Source of the DNA: JAWOJF01 sp046481785
Lineage (GTDB): Bacteria > Bacteroidota > Ignavibacteria > Ignavibacteriales > Ignavibacteriaceae
Reading direction: 5' to 3'
Assembly: GCA_046481785.1 (NCBI GenBank)
Contig: JAWOJF010000188.1
Coordinates: 1-25,770 of the forward strand
Length of the DNA stretch: 25,770 bases
The notes under the pieces: generated by a model
The model's input: the letters and a program-made list of their open reading frames with translations, nothing else
The model's database searches: none
Told to the model about the DNA's origin: nothing
In this document: in pieces, positions 1-7,669 of the stretch
How positions within the stretch are numbered: position 1 is the first letter of the stretch
Layout: every line of letters starts with the position of its first letter
Translations under genes and position numbers: made by a program

Positions 1-201
1 TTCAATTGTGGGGGAATGAACTACATAAGCAGTTCAGGACTGAGGGTATTCCTGGTTACGCAGAAAAAAGCCAAAGCAATTAACGGGAAACTATATCTGT
101 GCGAAATGCAACCTGCTATTCAGGAAGTTTTCAGAATCTCCGGATTTTCAAATCTTTTCCGGATCTTCGACACACAGGAAGAAGCGCTTGAGAATCAATA
201 A
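1..201 (+). CDS. STAS-domain protein (anti-sigma factor antagonist type), 5'-truncated
   Basis: The reading frame is open from base 1, so the gene begins outside the window; the ATG at 16 is internal. The visible residues contain MNYISSSGLRVFL, which matches the conserved region of STAS domains where a phosphorylatable serine precedes the GLR turn. It is followed by a hydrophobic strand, then EVFRISGFSNLFRIF and a closing EEAL helix, the usual end of SpoIIAA/RsbV-like proteins. Such proteins bind anti-sigma factors or act in partner-switching phosphorelays in the cytoplasm. Only about 66 residues are visible, so other STAS proteins remain possible. It ends 11 bp before the TonB-dependent receptor frame, but a functional link is not apparent. 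Confidence 0.75.
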   Translation, partial: FNCGGMNYISSSGLRVFLVTQKKAKAINGKLYLCEMQPAIQEVFRISGFSNLFRIFDTQEEALENQ

Positions 202-212
202 TTTTCAATATT

Positions 213-2438
213 ATGCAACTTTCTTTAGCTTCATTCTTATTTAGCCTGTTGCTGTTGCAACGTTTATTCAGGTTCTCAAAAATAAACAACCTGCCGCAGT
301 TGGTAAGAATGTTCTCCTATGCAAGGTTTTTTACCATTTTCCTGTTTGCCGCAGAAGTCGTTCTTTCGGCTTCATTCAGTTATATAGGATATGAAAAGGT
401 TATAAAGACCGATGTGGTAGTCCGCCCCGGAAGAATAACCTTTGTTGATGTTGAGCTAACCCCATCAATGCTAAACATGGATGAAGTGGTGGTAAAATCA
501 GGATACTTTTCTGAAACAGAATCTCAGCCTGTAAGTGCCAACGGATTTTCTGCTGAAGAAATAAGGAGGGCCCCCGGTTCGGCAGGTGATGTAAGCAGGA
601 TAGTTATGGGGCTGCCTTCACTGGCTAAGGTAAATGACTCAAAAAACAGTCTTATTGTAAGAGGCGGAAGTGCCATGGAGAATGCATTTTATCTGGACAA
701 CATAGAGATCCCAAATATTAATCATTACCCCACACAGGGCTCTACCGATGGCCCGATCGGTTTGATAAATGTTGATTTCATAAAAAATGTAAACTTCCTT
801 ACCGGCGGATTTACTTCTGCTTACGGTGATAAACTTTCCTCCGTTATGGAACTGGAATTCCGTGAAGGGAACAGGGATGAATTTGATATCCAGTTTGATT
901 TAAGTATGCAAGGGATTGGAACTTCGATTGAAGGGCCGGTAAATGGAGGAAAAGGTTCTTATATGTTTTCTGCCCGGCGAAGCTATCTTGATTTCATCTT
1001 TAATTCAGTTGATATGGGGAGCCCGGTCCCTAAGTACAGTGATTTCCAGGGAAAAGTAGTTTATAATATTTCAGACAAACATAAACTATCCTTACTAAAT
1101 ATCCTTTCATCTGATTTTATAAAAGACGACAGAAATAACGCACTTGAAAATGAATCAAATATATATCCCGAATATGAAGGGCTAAATAATACAGCCGGCA
1201 TAAACTGGCAGTACCTTTGGGATAAAAACGGCTACTCTTTATTTACATTTTCACATACATATATGAACTATGACTACAACTTCTGGGAAACAGCAACCGG
1301 TAATAAACTCTATACAAATGAATCAGTTGAACAGCAGGTAAAAATCCGGAATAAAAATAATTACTATATTAATACCTCAAGCAGTCTTGAATTGGGATTT
1401 GAGCTTAAGTATTATTTTACAGATTATGATATTCATATTGCTGAATACAGCGACAAGTCCGGTAATTTAACTCCGGAACTTTTTGTCTTTAAAAAGTTTT
1501 ATGCTGTTAAACCATCAGTTTTTATTAATTATTCAACTGAGCCGTTTCAGAATCTGCGGATTATCCTGGGAGGACGAGTAGATTATTTTAACTATAATAA
1601 AACAACTAATCTTTCGCCCCGGGTTACTGCTGTTTATAGTTTATCACCAACTACCTCAGTAACGGGGTCTGCAGGTATTTTTTATCAAACTCTTCCCTTC
1701 ATTTTATTAAGTCAGGATGAAGAATTTAAAAAATTAAAAAATCCTTCTGCAGTTCATTATATAGCCGGCATAAGCCATCTGTTATCTGAGGATACAAAGC
1801 TTACACTTGAGGTGTATAATAAAGAATATAAGGATTTCCCGATGGACCCTAAACAGCCTGAGTTATTTTTGATAGACAATGCAGACAATGAAGCATTATT
1901 CAGGGGACATAAGAGTCTTACTGATAATGGCAAAGCATATTCAAGAGGTGTGGAACTGCTTGTGCAAAAAAAACTGGCCAAACAGTTTTATGGCTTAATC
2001 GGTGCTTCTTATTCAGTTTCAAAATACAGAGACCTTAACAGTACCTGGCGGAACAGGATATCAGATAACCGTTTTACATTTACAATAGACGGCGGTTACA
2101 AACCAAATGAAAGCTGGGAGTTCAGCCTGCGCTGGATTTATGCCGGCGGGGCGCCCTATACACCCTTTGATGAAACTGCTTCTGCTGCTTTATCCAGGGG
2201 GCTTTATGATATTAATCGTGTTAACGAAGAAAGGCTGCCTGATTATCACTCTCTTAATATTCGTGCAGATAAAAGATTTAATTTTGATAATTCCAGCCTT
2301 GTTGTATTTCTTAGTATATGGAATGTCTATTCAAGAGAAAATGTTTCTGCTTACTACTGGAATGAGATAAAAAATAAACTGGATACCGACAATATGTGGA
2401 GCCTGCTGCCTGTACTGGGAATTGAATATGAATTATAA
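213..2438 (+). CDS. TonB-dependent outer-membrane receptor, N-terminus apparently damaged
   Basis: This is an outer-membrane beta-barrel receptor for TonB-driven uptake. At about residues 58-80 it has the last strand of a carboxypeptidase-regulatory-like domain (SYIGYEKV). A plug domain follows at about 90-215, with VVVRPG and NMDEVVV leading in, then SLIVRGGSAMENAFYLDNIEIP and the LTGGFTSAYGD segment. A long aromatic-rich barrel ends in PVLGIEYEL. The first 55 residues are unusual: there is no normal signal peptide and no carboxypeptidase-like sandwich, and the start has no ribosome binding site. Pieces resembling the missing domain occur in the other two frames (see findings), so the 5' end may be frameshifted, partly deleted or misassembled. 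There is no SusD partner beside it, and the substrate is unknown. Confidence 0.8.
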   Translation: MQLSLASFLFSLLLLQRLFRFSKINNLPQLVRMFSYARFFTIFLFAAEVVLSASFSYIGYEKVIKTDVVVRPGRITFVDVELTPSMLNMDEVVVKSGYFSETESQPVSANGFSAEEIRRAPGSAGDVSRIVMGLPSLAKVNDSKNSLIVRGGSAMENAFYLDNIEIPNINHYPTQGSTDGPIGLINVDFIKNVNFLTGGFTSAYGDKLSSVMELEFREGNRDEFDIQFDLSMQGIGTSIEGPVNGGKGSYMFSARRSYLDFIFNSVDMGSPVPKYSDFQGKVVYNISDKHKLSLLNILSSDFIKDDRNNALENESNIYPEYEGLNNTAGINWQYLWDKNGYSLFTFSHTYMNYDYNFWETATGNKLYTNESVEQQVKIRNKNNYYINTSSSLELGFELKYYFTDYDIHIAEYSDKSGNLTPELFVFKKFYAVKPSVFINYSTEPFQNLRIILGGRVDYFNYNKTTNLSPRVTAVYSLSPTTSVTGSAGIFYQTLPFILLSQDEEFKKLKNPSAVHYIAGISHLLSEDTKLTLEVYNKEYKDFPMDPKQPELFLIDNADNEALFRGHKSLTDNGKAYSRGVELLVQKKLAKQFYGLIGASYSVSKYRDLNSTWRNRISDNRFTFTIDGGYKPNESWEFSLRWIYAGGAPYTPFDETASAALSRGLYDINRVNEERLPDYHSLNIRADKRFNFDNSSLVVFLSIWNVYSRENVSAYYWNEIKNKLDTDNMWSLLPVLGIEYEL

Positions 2439-2447
2439 GGCCTTCAG

Positions 2448-2540
2448 ATGATACGTGTAATTATTTCTGTAATAATTTCAATAATTGCAGTAATGATTGT
2501 ATTGGTGTTTCTAATTCTAAAGCTTCTGAGTAACTTCTGA
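2448..2540 (+). CDS. Possible 30-residue single-pass membrane peptide
   Basis: A short frame starts with ATG 9 bp after the receptor stop codon. An AAGG lies 8 bases upstream of the ATG and overlaps that stop. The peptide has one early arginine (MIRV), then an almost unbroken Ile/Val/Leu/Met/Phe stretch of about 21 residues, and ends with a lysine and a short polar tail (KLLSNF). This is the profile of a small transmembrane protein. The last 24 bases overlap the 3' end of the opposite-strand AraC-type gene. A short hydrophobic frame can arise by chance in AT-rich DNA, and I recognise no family. Confidence 0.35.
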   Translation: MIRVIISVIISIIAVMIVLVFLILKLLSNF

Positions 2541-3668
2541 TGATATACTTTCTTTATACTGTGTGGGAGTTAAGCCCGTAAATTTCTTAAAAATAGTATT
2601 AAACGAGGTTTTAGAGTTAAACCCGGATTCAAAAGCAATACCAAGAAAATTCAAATTGCTGTAATCCGGGTTTTTTATTTTCCGCTTAACCTCTTCTACC
2701 CTGTACCTGTTTATTAAATCATAAAAATTCTGGTTTAATTTTGTATTTATTACCTCTGAAAGATTATGCTGTGAAACATTTATTACTTCAGATAACTTTT
2801 GAATTGTTAATTCACTATCAAGATATAATTTTTCTTTTTCCATCAGCTCAGTCAGAGAATTTAGTATCTTAACTGCCTCCTCATCTTTAAGTCCTGATTT
2901 TTTATATTTCAATTCTTTCTGTGTATCGTCATTTCTTTTTTTTGTTTCACCAGCCATATATTTCTGAAATATCTCAGGCTGCTTTAATCCGAAATACCCA
3001 ATAGAATATATTAATATTGAGATAGCCAATGGAACCACAAAATCATACTGGTTATTAACAGGAACAAAGAATCCTACTGCAACTAATGACCAGATTATTA
3101 TCATGGCAATCATAATTATTCTAAGCCAGTTAAGATTAATTTTATCAATGTTTGAAAAGGATTCTTTAATGTTCCTGTTATGATTTGAAATTACCCTTAC
3201 AGTTAACACGGTGTAAACAATTCCATGGAATGGTATAATATTAGAAATAACTGCATAATCTAAAGGCGGGTTATTGTACATCATTCTGTGCAAAAATTGT
3301 ATTTTTTCAGGCGCGCTTAAAATAAGCACAGGAATAGTATATAGAAATACTGCCGCAAAAGGTATAAAATGAAGGAGATCTTTTTTTGTAATACCGGGGT
3401 TTCCGGTAGAGATCTCCTTTGTGTACAAATAAAAAATCGGCCCGAACAAAAATGGAAATGAGTGTGTTAGCCCCATAAGATGGGGGTACTCATTGTAAAT
3501 ACCAGTATTATAATACACTGCCTGAAGAAGGTCCATCGACATTGCCAGTATTGCTAGACCAAGTATAATATTGGCGGTATGGTTATCCTTCTTTGTAAAT
3601 AACACAACCGAAAGCAAAATACCCTGCAAAGCTCCCAAAAGGAGAACGGTTACTATTATATTTTCCAT
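2517..3668 (-). CDS. Membrane-anchored AraC-family transcription regulator
   Basis: This is a two-part regulator. The N-terminal half (about residues 1-235) holds roughly seven hydrophobic segments, including IIVTVLLLGALQGILLSVVLF near the start and a last one ending in YSIGYFGLKQPEIF. A charged linker follows, then a C-terminal AraC-type DNA-binding domain of about 100 residues. Its first helix-turn-helix contains LTIQKLSEVINVSQHNLSEV and its second contains FGIAFESGF-like residues (LGIAFESGFNSKTSF), ending with the typical FKKFTGLTPTQYK. Bacteroidota carry many such proteins, which probably sense a signal at the inner membrane. I chose the ATG at 3668, because the longer frame begins with TTG at 3686 and adds only six residues before the hydrophobic segment. 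It converges with the receptor gene and its target is unknown. Confidence 0.85.
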   Translation of the reverse strand: MENIIVTVLLLGALQGILLSVVLFTKKDNHTANIILGLAILAMSMDLLQAVYYNTGIYNEYPHLMGLTHSFPFLFGPIFYLYTKEISTGNPGITKKDLLHFIPFAAVFLYTIPVLILSAPEKIQFLHRMMYNNPPLDYAVISNIIPFHGIVYTVLTVRVISNHNRNIKESFSNIDKINLNWLRIIMIAMIIIWSLVAVGFFVPVNNQYDFVVPLAISILIYSIGYFGLKQPEIFQKYMAGETKKRNDDTQKELKYKKSGLKDEEAVKILNSLTELMEKEKLYLDSELTIQKLSEVINVSQHNLSEVINTKLNQNFYDLINRYRVEEVKRKIKNPDYSNLNFLGIAFESGFNSKTSFNTIFKKFTGLTPTQYKESISSEVTQKL

Positions 3669-4089
3669 CCTGATCCGGTATCCCAAATAGAAATGACTGT
3701 TTAAAATAATAGGTTATTTATTAATAAGCAGACTTTATGTCGTTATATTTTTTTTATAAGTAATTGCACTATGTGTTTAGCCAGGGATTTTATAGTATGT
3801 AATCTACCCGGTATCTTTAGTGTTAATCTTTATATTACCCTTCAAAGTCACCATTTTAATTAGCGGCTCGGCAATTTCAGGGTTGATAATTTTTTTTATA
3901 AATATCGGCATTGGATTTTCTATAGGTGCGTTTCCATTTATATGGTATGTCTGAGTTTGTTTTTTTTGCATAAATTTTCAGATATTTAAAATTACCTTCC
4001 ATCATCATTTCTGGATTTGTTTAAAAAACATTGATATGTTTAGTACGAAAAAAATAAGGCAAACTAAACAAAAACCTAATTGTATCTTT
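3669..4089. other. Divergent intergenic region between two regulator genes
   Basis: These 421 bases separate the oppositely oriented AraC-type and XylR-type genes and should hold both promoters. The DNA is AT-rich with T runs (for example around 3748-3756 and 3890-3898). I could not identify a convincing promoter pair or operator. The only coding possibility is a 55-codon frame on the minus strand (3804-3971), starting MQKKQTQTYHINGN and ending NTKDTG; it lacks a nearby ribosome binding site and matches no family I recognise. Confidence 0.4.
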
Positions 4090-5241
4090 ATGAAGCGAAT
4101 AAAGCGAATTGTGCTGCTATTGGAAACCTCAAGAGCATTTGGAAGGGAATTAATTATTGGCATTGCCCGTTATTCAAGATTAAAGGGGCCGTGGTCTTTT
4201 TATAAAGAGCCAACCGGCCTGAAGTCTTCTATTCCCCATTTAACAAGCTGGAAGCCGGATGGGATAATAATGCGTGATTCAATGATAACCAGTGAATTAT
4301 TGAAATTAAATATTCCCACTATTCTTGCTATTCATAGTTCTTCATACCCCAAAAATTTACCGGTAATAAAAACTGATTCCCGGGCAATAGGGAAGATGGC
4401 CAGCATGCATTTTATGGAAAAAGGGTTAAGAAACTTTGCCTATTGTGGTTTTGATGAATATGACTGGTCGGAAGAAAGGAAACTGCATTTTATTCGTTTT
4501 AATACCGAAGCTGGTTTTAAAACTGATGTCTATTCTCCTCCTAAAAAACTAAGAACACAAAACTGGGAAAATGAGCAGCGCCATGTAAGTGAATGGGTGA
4601 AAAAATTGCCCAGGCCTGTAGGTATATTTGCATGCAATGATGACAGGGGACAGCATATTCTTGAAGTATGCAAATTATTGGGCCTTAGAGTACCGGAGGA
4701 TGTAGCTGTTATCGGAGTAGATAATGACCCTATGGTTTGTGAATTAGGCGATCCGCCGTTAACAAGTATTATGCTTAATGTGGAATCGGCTGGGTATGAA
4801 GCCGCAGAATTACTTGATCACCTTTTAGAACATAAAAAGGTAACTAAAAAGCAGATAATAGTTACTCCCATTCATGTTGTTCAAAGGCAGTCATCAGATA
4901 TTCTGGCAATAAATGATAATGAAGTTGCATCAGCCGTTATTTTTATAAAAGAAAATGCTAAAAATAAAATTAAGGTGGATGATGTAGTAAAAGCTACTTT
5001 AGTAAGCCGGCGTACTCTTGAGAAACGATTTAAAAAAATTTTCCGCAGATCAATAAGCGATGAAATAAGGCGGGTACGTGTTGAATGGCTTTCAAAACTC
5101 CTGATAGAAACAGATTTACCTATCTCTCAAATTACCTCTCTATTTAATTTTACAGACGTAGAACATATTTCCCGCTACTTTAAAAAAGAGAAGGGAATAG
5201 GTTTACGTGAGTTTCGTAAACTTCATCATCAAGCCCGGTAA
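4090..5241 (+). CDS. XylR-type transcription regulator (LacI-like sensor plus AraC DNA-binding domain)
   Basis: This cytoplasmic regulator resembles the E. coli xylose activator XylR in length (383 residues from this start; XylR has about 390) and in domain order. Residues 1-265 form a periplasmic-binding-protein-like sensor, with LLLETSRAFGRELIIGIARYSR at the start, FACNDDRGQHILEVCKLLGL, and VPEDVAVIGVDND, a signature of the LacI/XylR sensor fold. Residues about 282-383 form an AraC-type double helix-turn-helix with SRRTLEKRFKKIF and DVEHISRYFKKEKGIGLREFRK. An upstream ATG at 4036 would add 18 basic residues that the family does not need, so I prefer 4090; neither start has a clear ribosome binding site. 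It sits directly upstream of the xylan genes and is their likely pentose-responsive activator (inference). Confidence 0.87.
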   Translation: MKRIKRIVLLLETSRAFGRELIIGIARYSRLKGPWSFYKEPTGLKSSIPHLTSWKPDGIIMRDSMITSELLKLNIPTILAIHSSSYPKNLPVIKTDSRAIGKMASMHFMEKGLRNFAYCGFDEYDWSEERKLHFIRFNTEAGFKTDVYSPPKKLRTQNWENEQRHVSEWVKKLPRPVGIFACNDDRGQHILEVCKLLGLRVPEDVAVIGVDNDPMVCELGDPPLTSIMLNVESAGYEAAELLDHLLEHKKVTKKQIIVTPIHVVQRQSSDILAINDNEVASAVIFIKENAKNKIKVDDVVKATLVSRRTLEKRFKKIFRRSISDEIRRVRVEWLSKLLIETDLPISQITSLFNFTDVEHISRYFKKEKGIGLREFRKLHHQAR

Positions 5242-5267
5242 TATAGTTACGCAATACGGTTAATTAT

Positions 5268-5289
5268 AAGTCAGAAATGGCTTTTTTTT
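5268..5289 (+). terminator. Probable intrinsic terminator after the XylR-type gene
   Basis: A six-base-pair stem (AAGTCA pairing with TGGCTT, with one G-U pair) encloses a GAAA tetraloop and runs into eight T residues. It starts 26 bases after the XylR-type stop codon. The stem is short and only moderately GC-rich, so termination may be partial. If it works, the regulator is transcribed separately from the GH127 gene. Confidence 0.5.
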
Positions 5290-5325
5290 AATATACTCAT
5301 TATTTATTATTTAGCTAAGAGTTAT

Positions 5326-5343
5326 ATAATCAATGGTGATTAT
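5326..5343. promoter_or_regulatory. 18-bp perfect inverted repeat, candidate operator
   Basis: ATAATCA and TGATTAT form perfect 7-base arms around an ATGG centre. The repeat lies 22 bases upstream of the GH127 start, in the only space between the XylR-type gene and the enzyme genes. The position suits a regulator binding site or a start-proximal hairpin. The ATG in its centre would open a longer GH127 frame, but it precedes the signal peptide and is unlikely to be the start. I found no second copy upstream of the other genes. AraC-type proteins often use direct rather than inverted repeats, so the binding partner is uncertain. Confidence 0.35.
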
Positions 5344-5365
5344 TTTGCGGCTTAGTTTATTCCCT

Positions 5366-7309
5366 ATGAACACAAAATTTATACTTTTTCTCGTGTATTT
5401 CTCTTCTTTGGTATATGCAGGGGATAATTCAAAGTATTCAGATTATCCTATTTCAACCGTTAATATAAAAGACATTGTTATAAATGATAAGTTCTGGCTG
5501 CCTAAAATTACTCTAATCCAGGATACTACTGTTTTTTATGCCTTTGACAAATGCAGCAACGAAGGGCGTATGGAAAACTTTTTAGTAGCGGGAGGAAAAA
5601 AGCCGGGAACCTACAAAGGGAAAATGCCTTTTGATGATACAGATCTTTATAAAATTATTGAAGGGGCATCATACTCCTTAATAAGTAAACCTAATCCGGC
5701 ATTAAGCTCATATCTGGATTCGATTATCTCTATAATAAAAACAGGCCAGGAACCGGATGGGTATATTACTACATGGTTTACTATTGACAGGCAAAAACCA
5801 CCGGCATGGTGGGTTAACCCTTCTGAGAAAAGATGGGAAAATGAAATCAGCAGCCATGAATTATACAACAGCGGCCACTTGTTTGAGGCGGCAGCAGCTC
5901 ACTACCTGGCTACAGGAAAGAGGAACTTCCTGGATATTGCAATTAAAAATGCTGATTTACTGATTAACAATTTTGGCCCGGGAAAGCTGCATATTCCCCC
6001 GGGGCACCAGATTATAGAAACCGGTTTAGTTAAACTTTATCACATTACAAAAAACGCAAAATACCTGGAGCTCTCCAAATTTTTTCTTGATCTGCGCGGA
6101 GATTCAACTACCCACAATTTATTTGGAGATTATAGTCAGGACCACATGCCTGTTACAGAGCAAGCTGAAGCTGTTGGGCATGCTGTAAGAGGAATGTATA
6201 TGTATGCCGGTATGACAGATATAGCAGTAATGTATAACAACTTAGATTACTATTCTGCAATAAACCAAATCTGGGAAAATATTGTTAACAAGAAAATGTA
6301 TATAACCGGCGGTATTGGTTCACTGCATGAAAAAGAGGCCTTTGGTAAAAATTATGAGCTTCCAAATCTTTCTGCATACAATGAAACATGTGCAGCCATT
6401 GGGAGTGTTTACTGGAATCACCGCCTGTTCCTTTTAACTGGTAACTCAAAATATTATGATATAATTGAACGTACTTTGTATAACGGACTTATATCCGGTA
6501 TTTCACTGGATGGGAAAAAATTTTTCTATCCCAACCCTACAGAATCAGACGGCAAGTTCCAGTTTAATATGGGAGCATGTACAAGACAGTCATGGTTCGA
6601 TTGTTCATGTTGTCCCACAAATTTAGTGCGGTTTATTCCTTCAATCCCTGGTTTGATATATGCTGTAAACAGTGATACTTTATATGTAAACCTTTTTATT
6701 TCAAACAAAGGAGAGTTACTGCTGGACGGTAACAAAGTTGAAATAGTTCAGCAAACAGAATATCCATGGAACGGCAGAGTTCTTTTTACTGTTAACCCGG
6801 AAAAGGAAAAATCATTTACATTAAAACTTCGTATTCCCGGATGGGCAAGAAATGAACCGGTACCGGGTGATCTTTATTCATATACAGACAGAACTACGGG
6901 AGAAATTACTTTAAGAGTTAATGGTAAGGATGAACAAGTGATTCTGGAGGATGGTTATGCAGTATTAGAAAAAACATGGTCAGACGGAGATAAAGTTGAG
7001 TTGGTTTTGCAAATGGTTATCAATAAAGTTGCCGCAAATAAAAAAGTTGAAGAAAACAAAAATAAAGTAGCCATTGAATATGGCCCAATTGTTTATTGTG
7101 CCGAAGAAATTGATAATAAACAAATTACGAATTTTTCAATACCGGGTGATATTAAACTAAATACAGAAGTACGATCATTTTTATCAGAGGAATTTATTTC
7201 TATTAAGGGTAAAACTGATAATAAGGATATAATTCTCATTCCTTATTATTTATGGTCAAACAGAGGACCCGGGAATATGAAAGTATGGTTTGCTAAAGAT
7301 AATGAATGA
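5366..7309 (+). CDS. GH127 glycoside hydrolase, beta-L-arabinofuranosidase type
   Basis: The predicted enzyme releases beta-L-arabinofuranose from arabinan, glycoprotein or xylan side chains. The 647-residue length fits family GH127. Compared with Bifidobacterium HypBA1 it keeps the zinc/cysteine site: KEAF (E324, acid/base position), YNETCAAIG (E340 and C342) and DCSCCPTN (C415 and C416, the first being the expected nucleophile). HELYNSGHLFEAA and the C-terminal WSNRGPGNMKVW are also family features. I chose the ATG at 5366 because it begins a clean signal peptide (MNTKFILFLVYFSSLVYA); the in-frame ATG at 5333 lies inside an inverted repeat. There is no T9SS tail, so a periplasmic location is likely. 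It is the first enzyme gene after the XylR-type regulator. GH127 also includes other activities, so the exact substrate is inferred. Confidence 0.9.
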   Translation: MNTKFILFLVYFSSLVYAGDNSKYSDYPISTVNIKDIVINDKFWLPKITLIQDTTVFYAFDKCSNEGRMENFLVAGGKKPGTYKGKMPFDDTDLYKIIEGASYSLISKPNPALSSYLDSIISIIKTGQEPDGYITTWFTIDRQKPPAWWVNPSEKRWENEISSHELYNSGHLFEAAAAHYLATGKRNFLDIAIKNADLLINNFGPGKLHIPPGHQIIETGLVKLYHITKNAKYLELSKFFLDLRGDSTTHNLFGDYSQDHMPVTEQAEAVGHAVRGMYMYAGMTDIAVMYNNLDYYSAINQIWENIVNKKMYITGGIGSLHEKEAFGKNYELPNLSAYNETCAAIGSVYWNHRLFLLTGNSKYYDIIERTLYNGLISGISLDGKKFFYPNPTESDGKFQFNMGACTRQSWFDCSCCPTNLVRFIPSIPGLIYAVNSDTLYVNLFISNKGELLLDGNKVEIVQQTEYPWNGRVLFTVNPEKEKSFTLKLRIPGWARNEPVPGDLYSYTDRTTGEITLRVNGKDEQVILEDGYAVLEKTWSDGDKVELVLQMVINKVAANKKVEENKNKVAIEYGPIVYCAEEIDNKQITNFSIPGDIKLNTEVRSFLSEEFISIKGKTDNKDIILIPYYLWSNRGPGNMKVWFAKDNE

Positions 7310-7669
7310 CATTGCTGGCAGGGAATTGAACCCGGCGGTTAATTAATAATTCAGTGAGCTTCATTTAAGAACTTTTAACGTAATGATTTATTTTTTCTTC
7401 ATCCTCCTCCCTGAAGCTGCGGCAATGTAGCGTATGCGAATTTTTCGGATGTGTCAGGATTTCTCCTTTAATCCTGGTGCATGTAGTTTAATATACGCAC
7501 TTGCCGTTAGCCTCAGTATTACTGAGAAATCATTATTAAATTTAAACATGCCGGATAAAGAGAAATCCCGCTTAATAACCGCAGACCTTATATATTATGC
7601 AGGGGTACATTCATTTATCATTATCTTAAAATATATTGTAAAAGAACAAATCATTAAGCAAAATGTTTT
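7310..7669. other. 360-bp gap between the GH127 and GH95 genes
   Basis: No convincing gene is present. A 79-codon frame (7434-7673) runs into the GH95 start, but it has no ribosome binding site, a low-complexity hydrophobic make-up and no recognisable family, so I treat it as chance. ACATTGCTG near the start can pair with CGGCAATGT about 110 bases later (one G-U pair), which could form a long-range RNA stem; this may be coincidence. The length suggests a separate promoter for the GH95 gene. Confidence 0.4.

Noticed and set aside
5333..5365. Longer GH127 start at the upstream ATG
   Set aside because: It adds 11 residues before an already complete signal peptide and lies in the centre of the inverted repeat.
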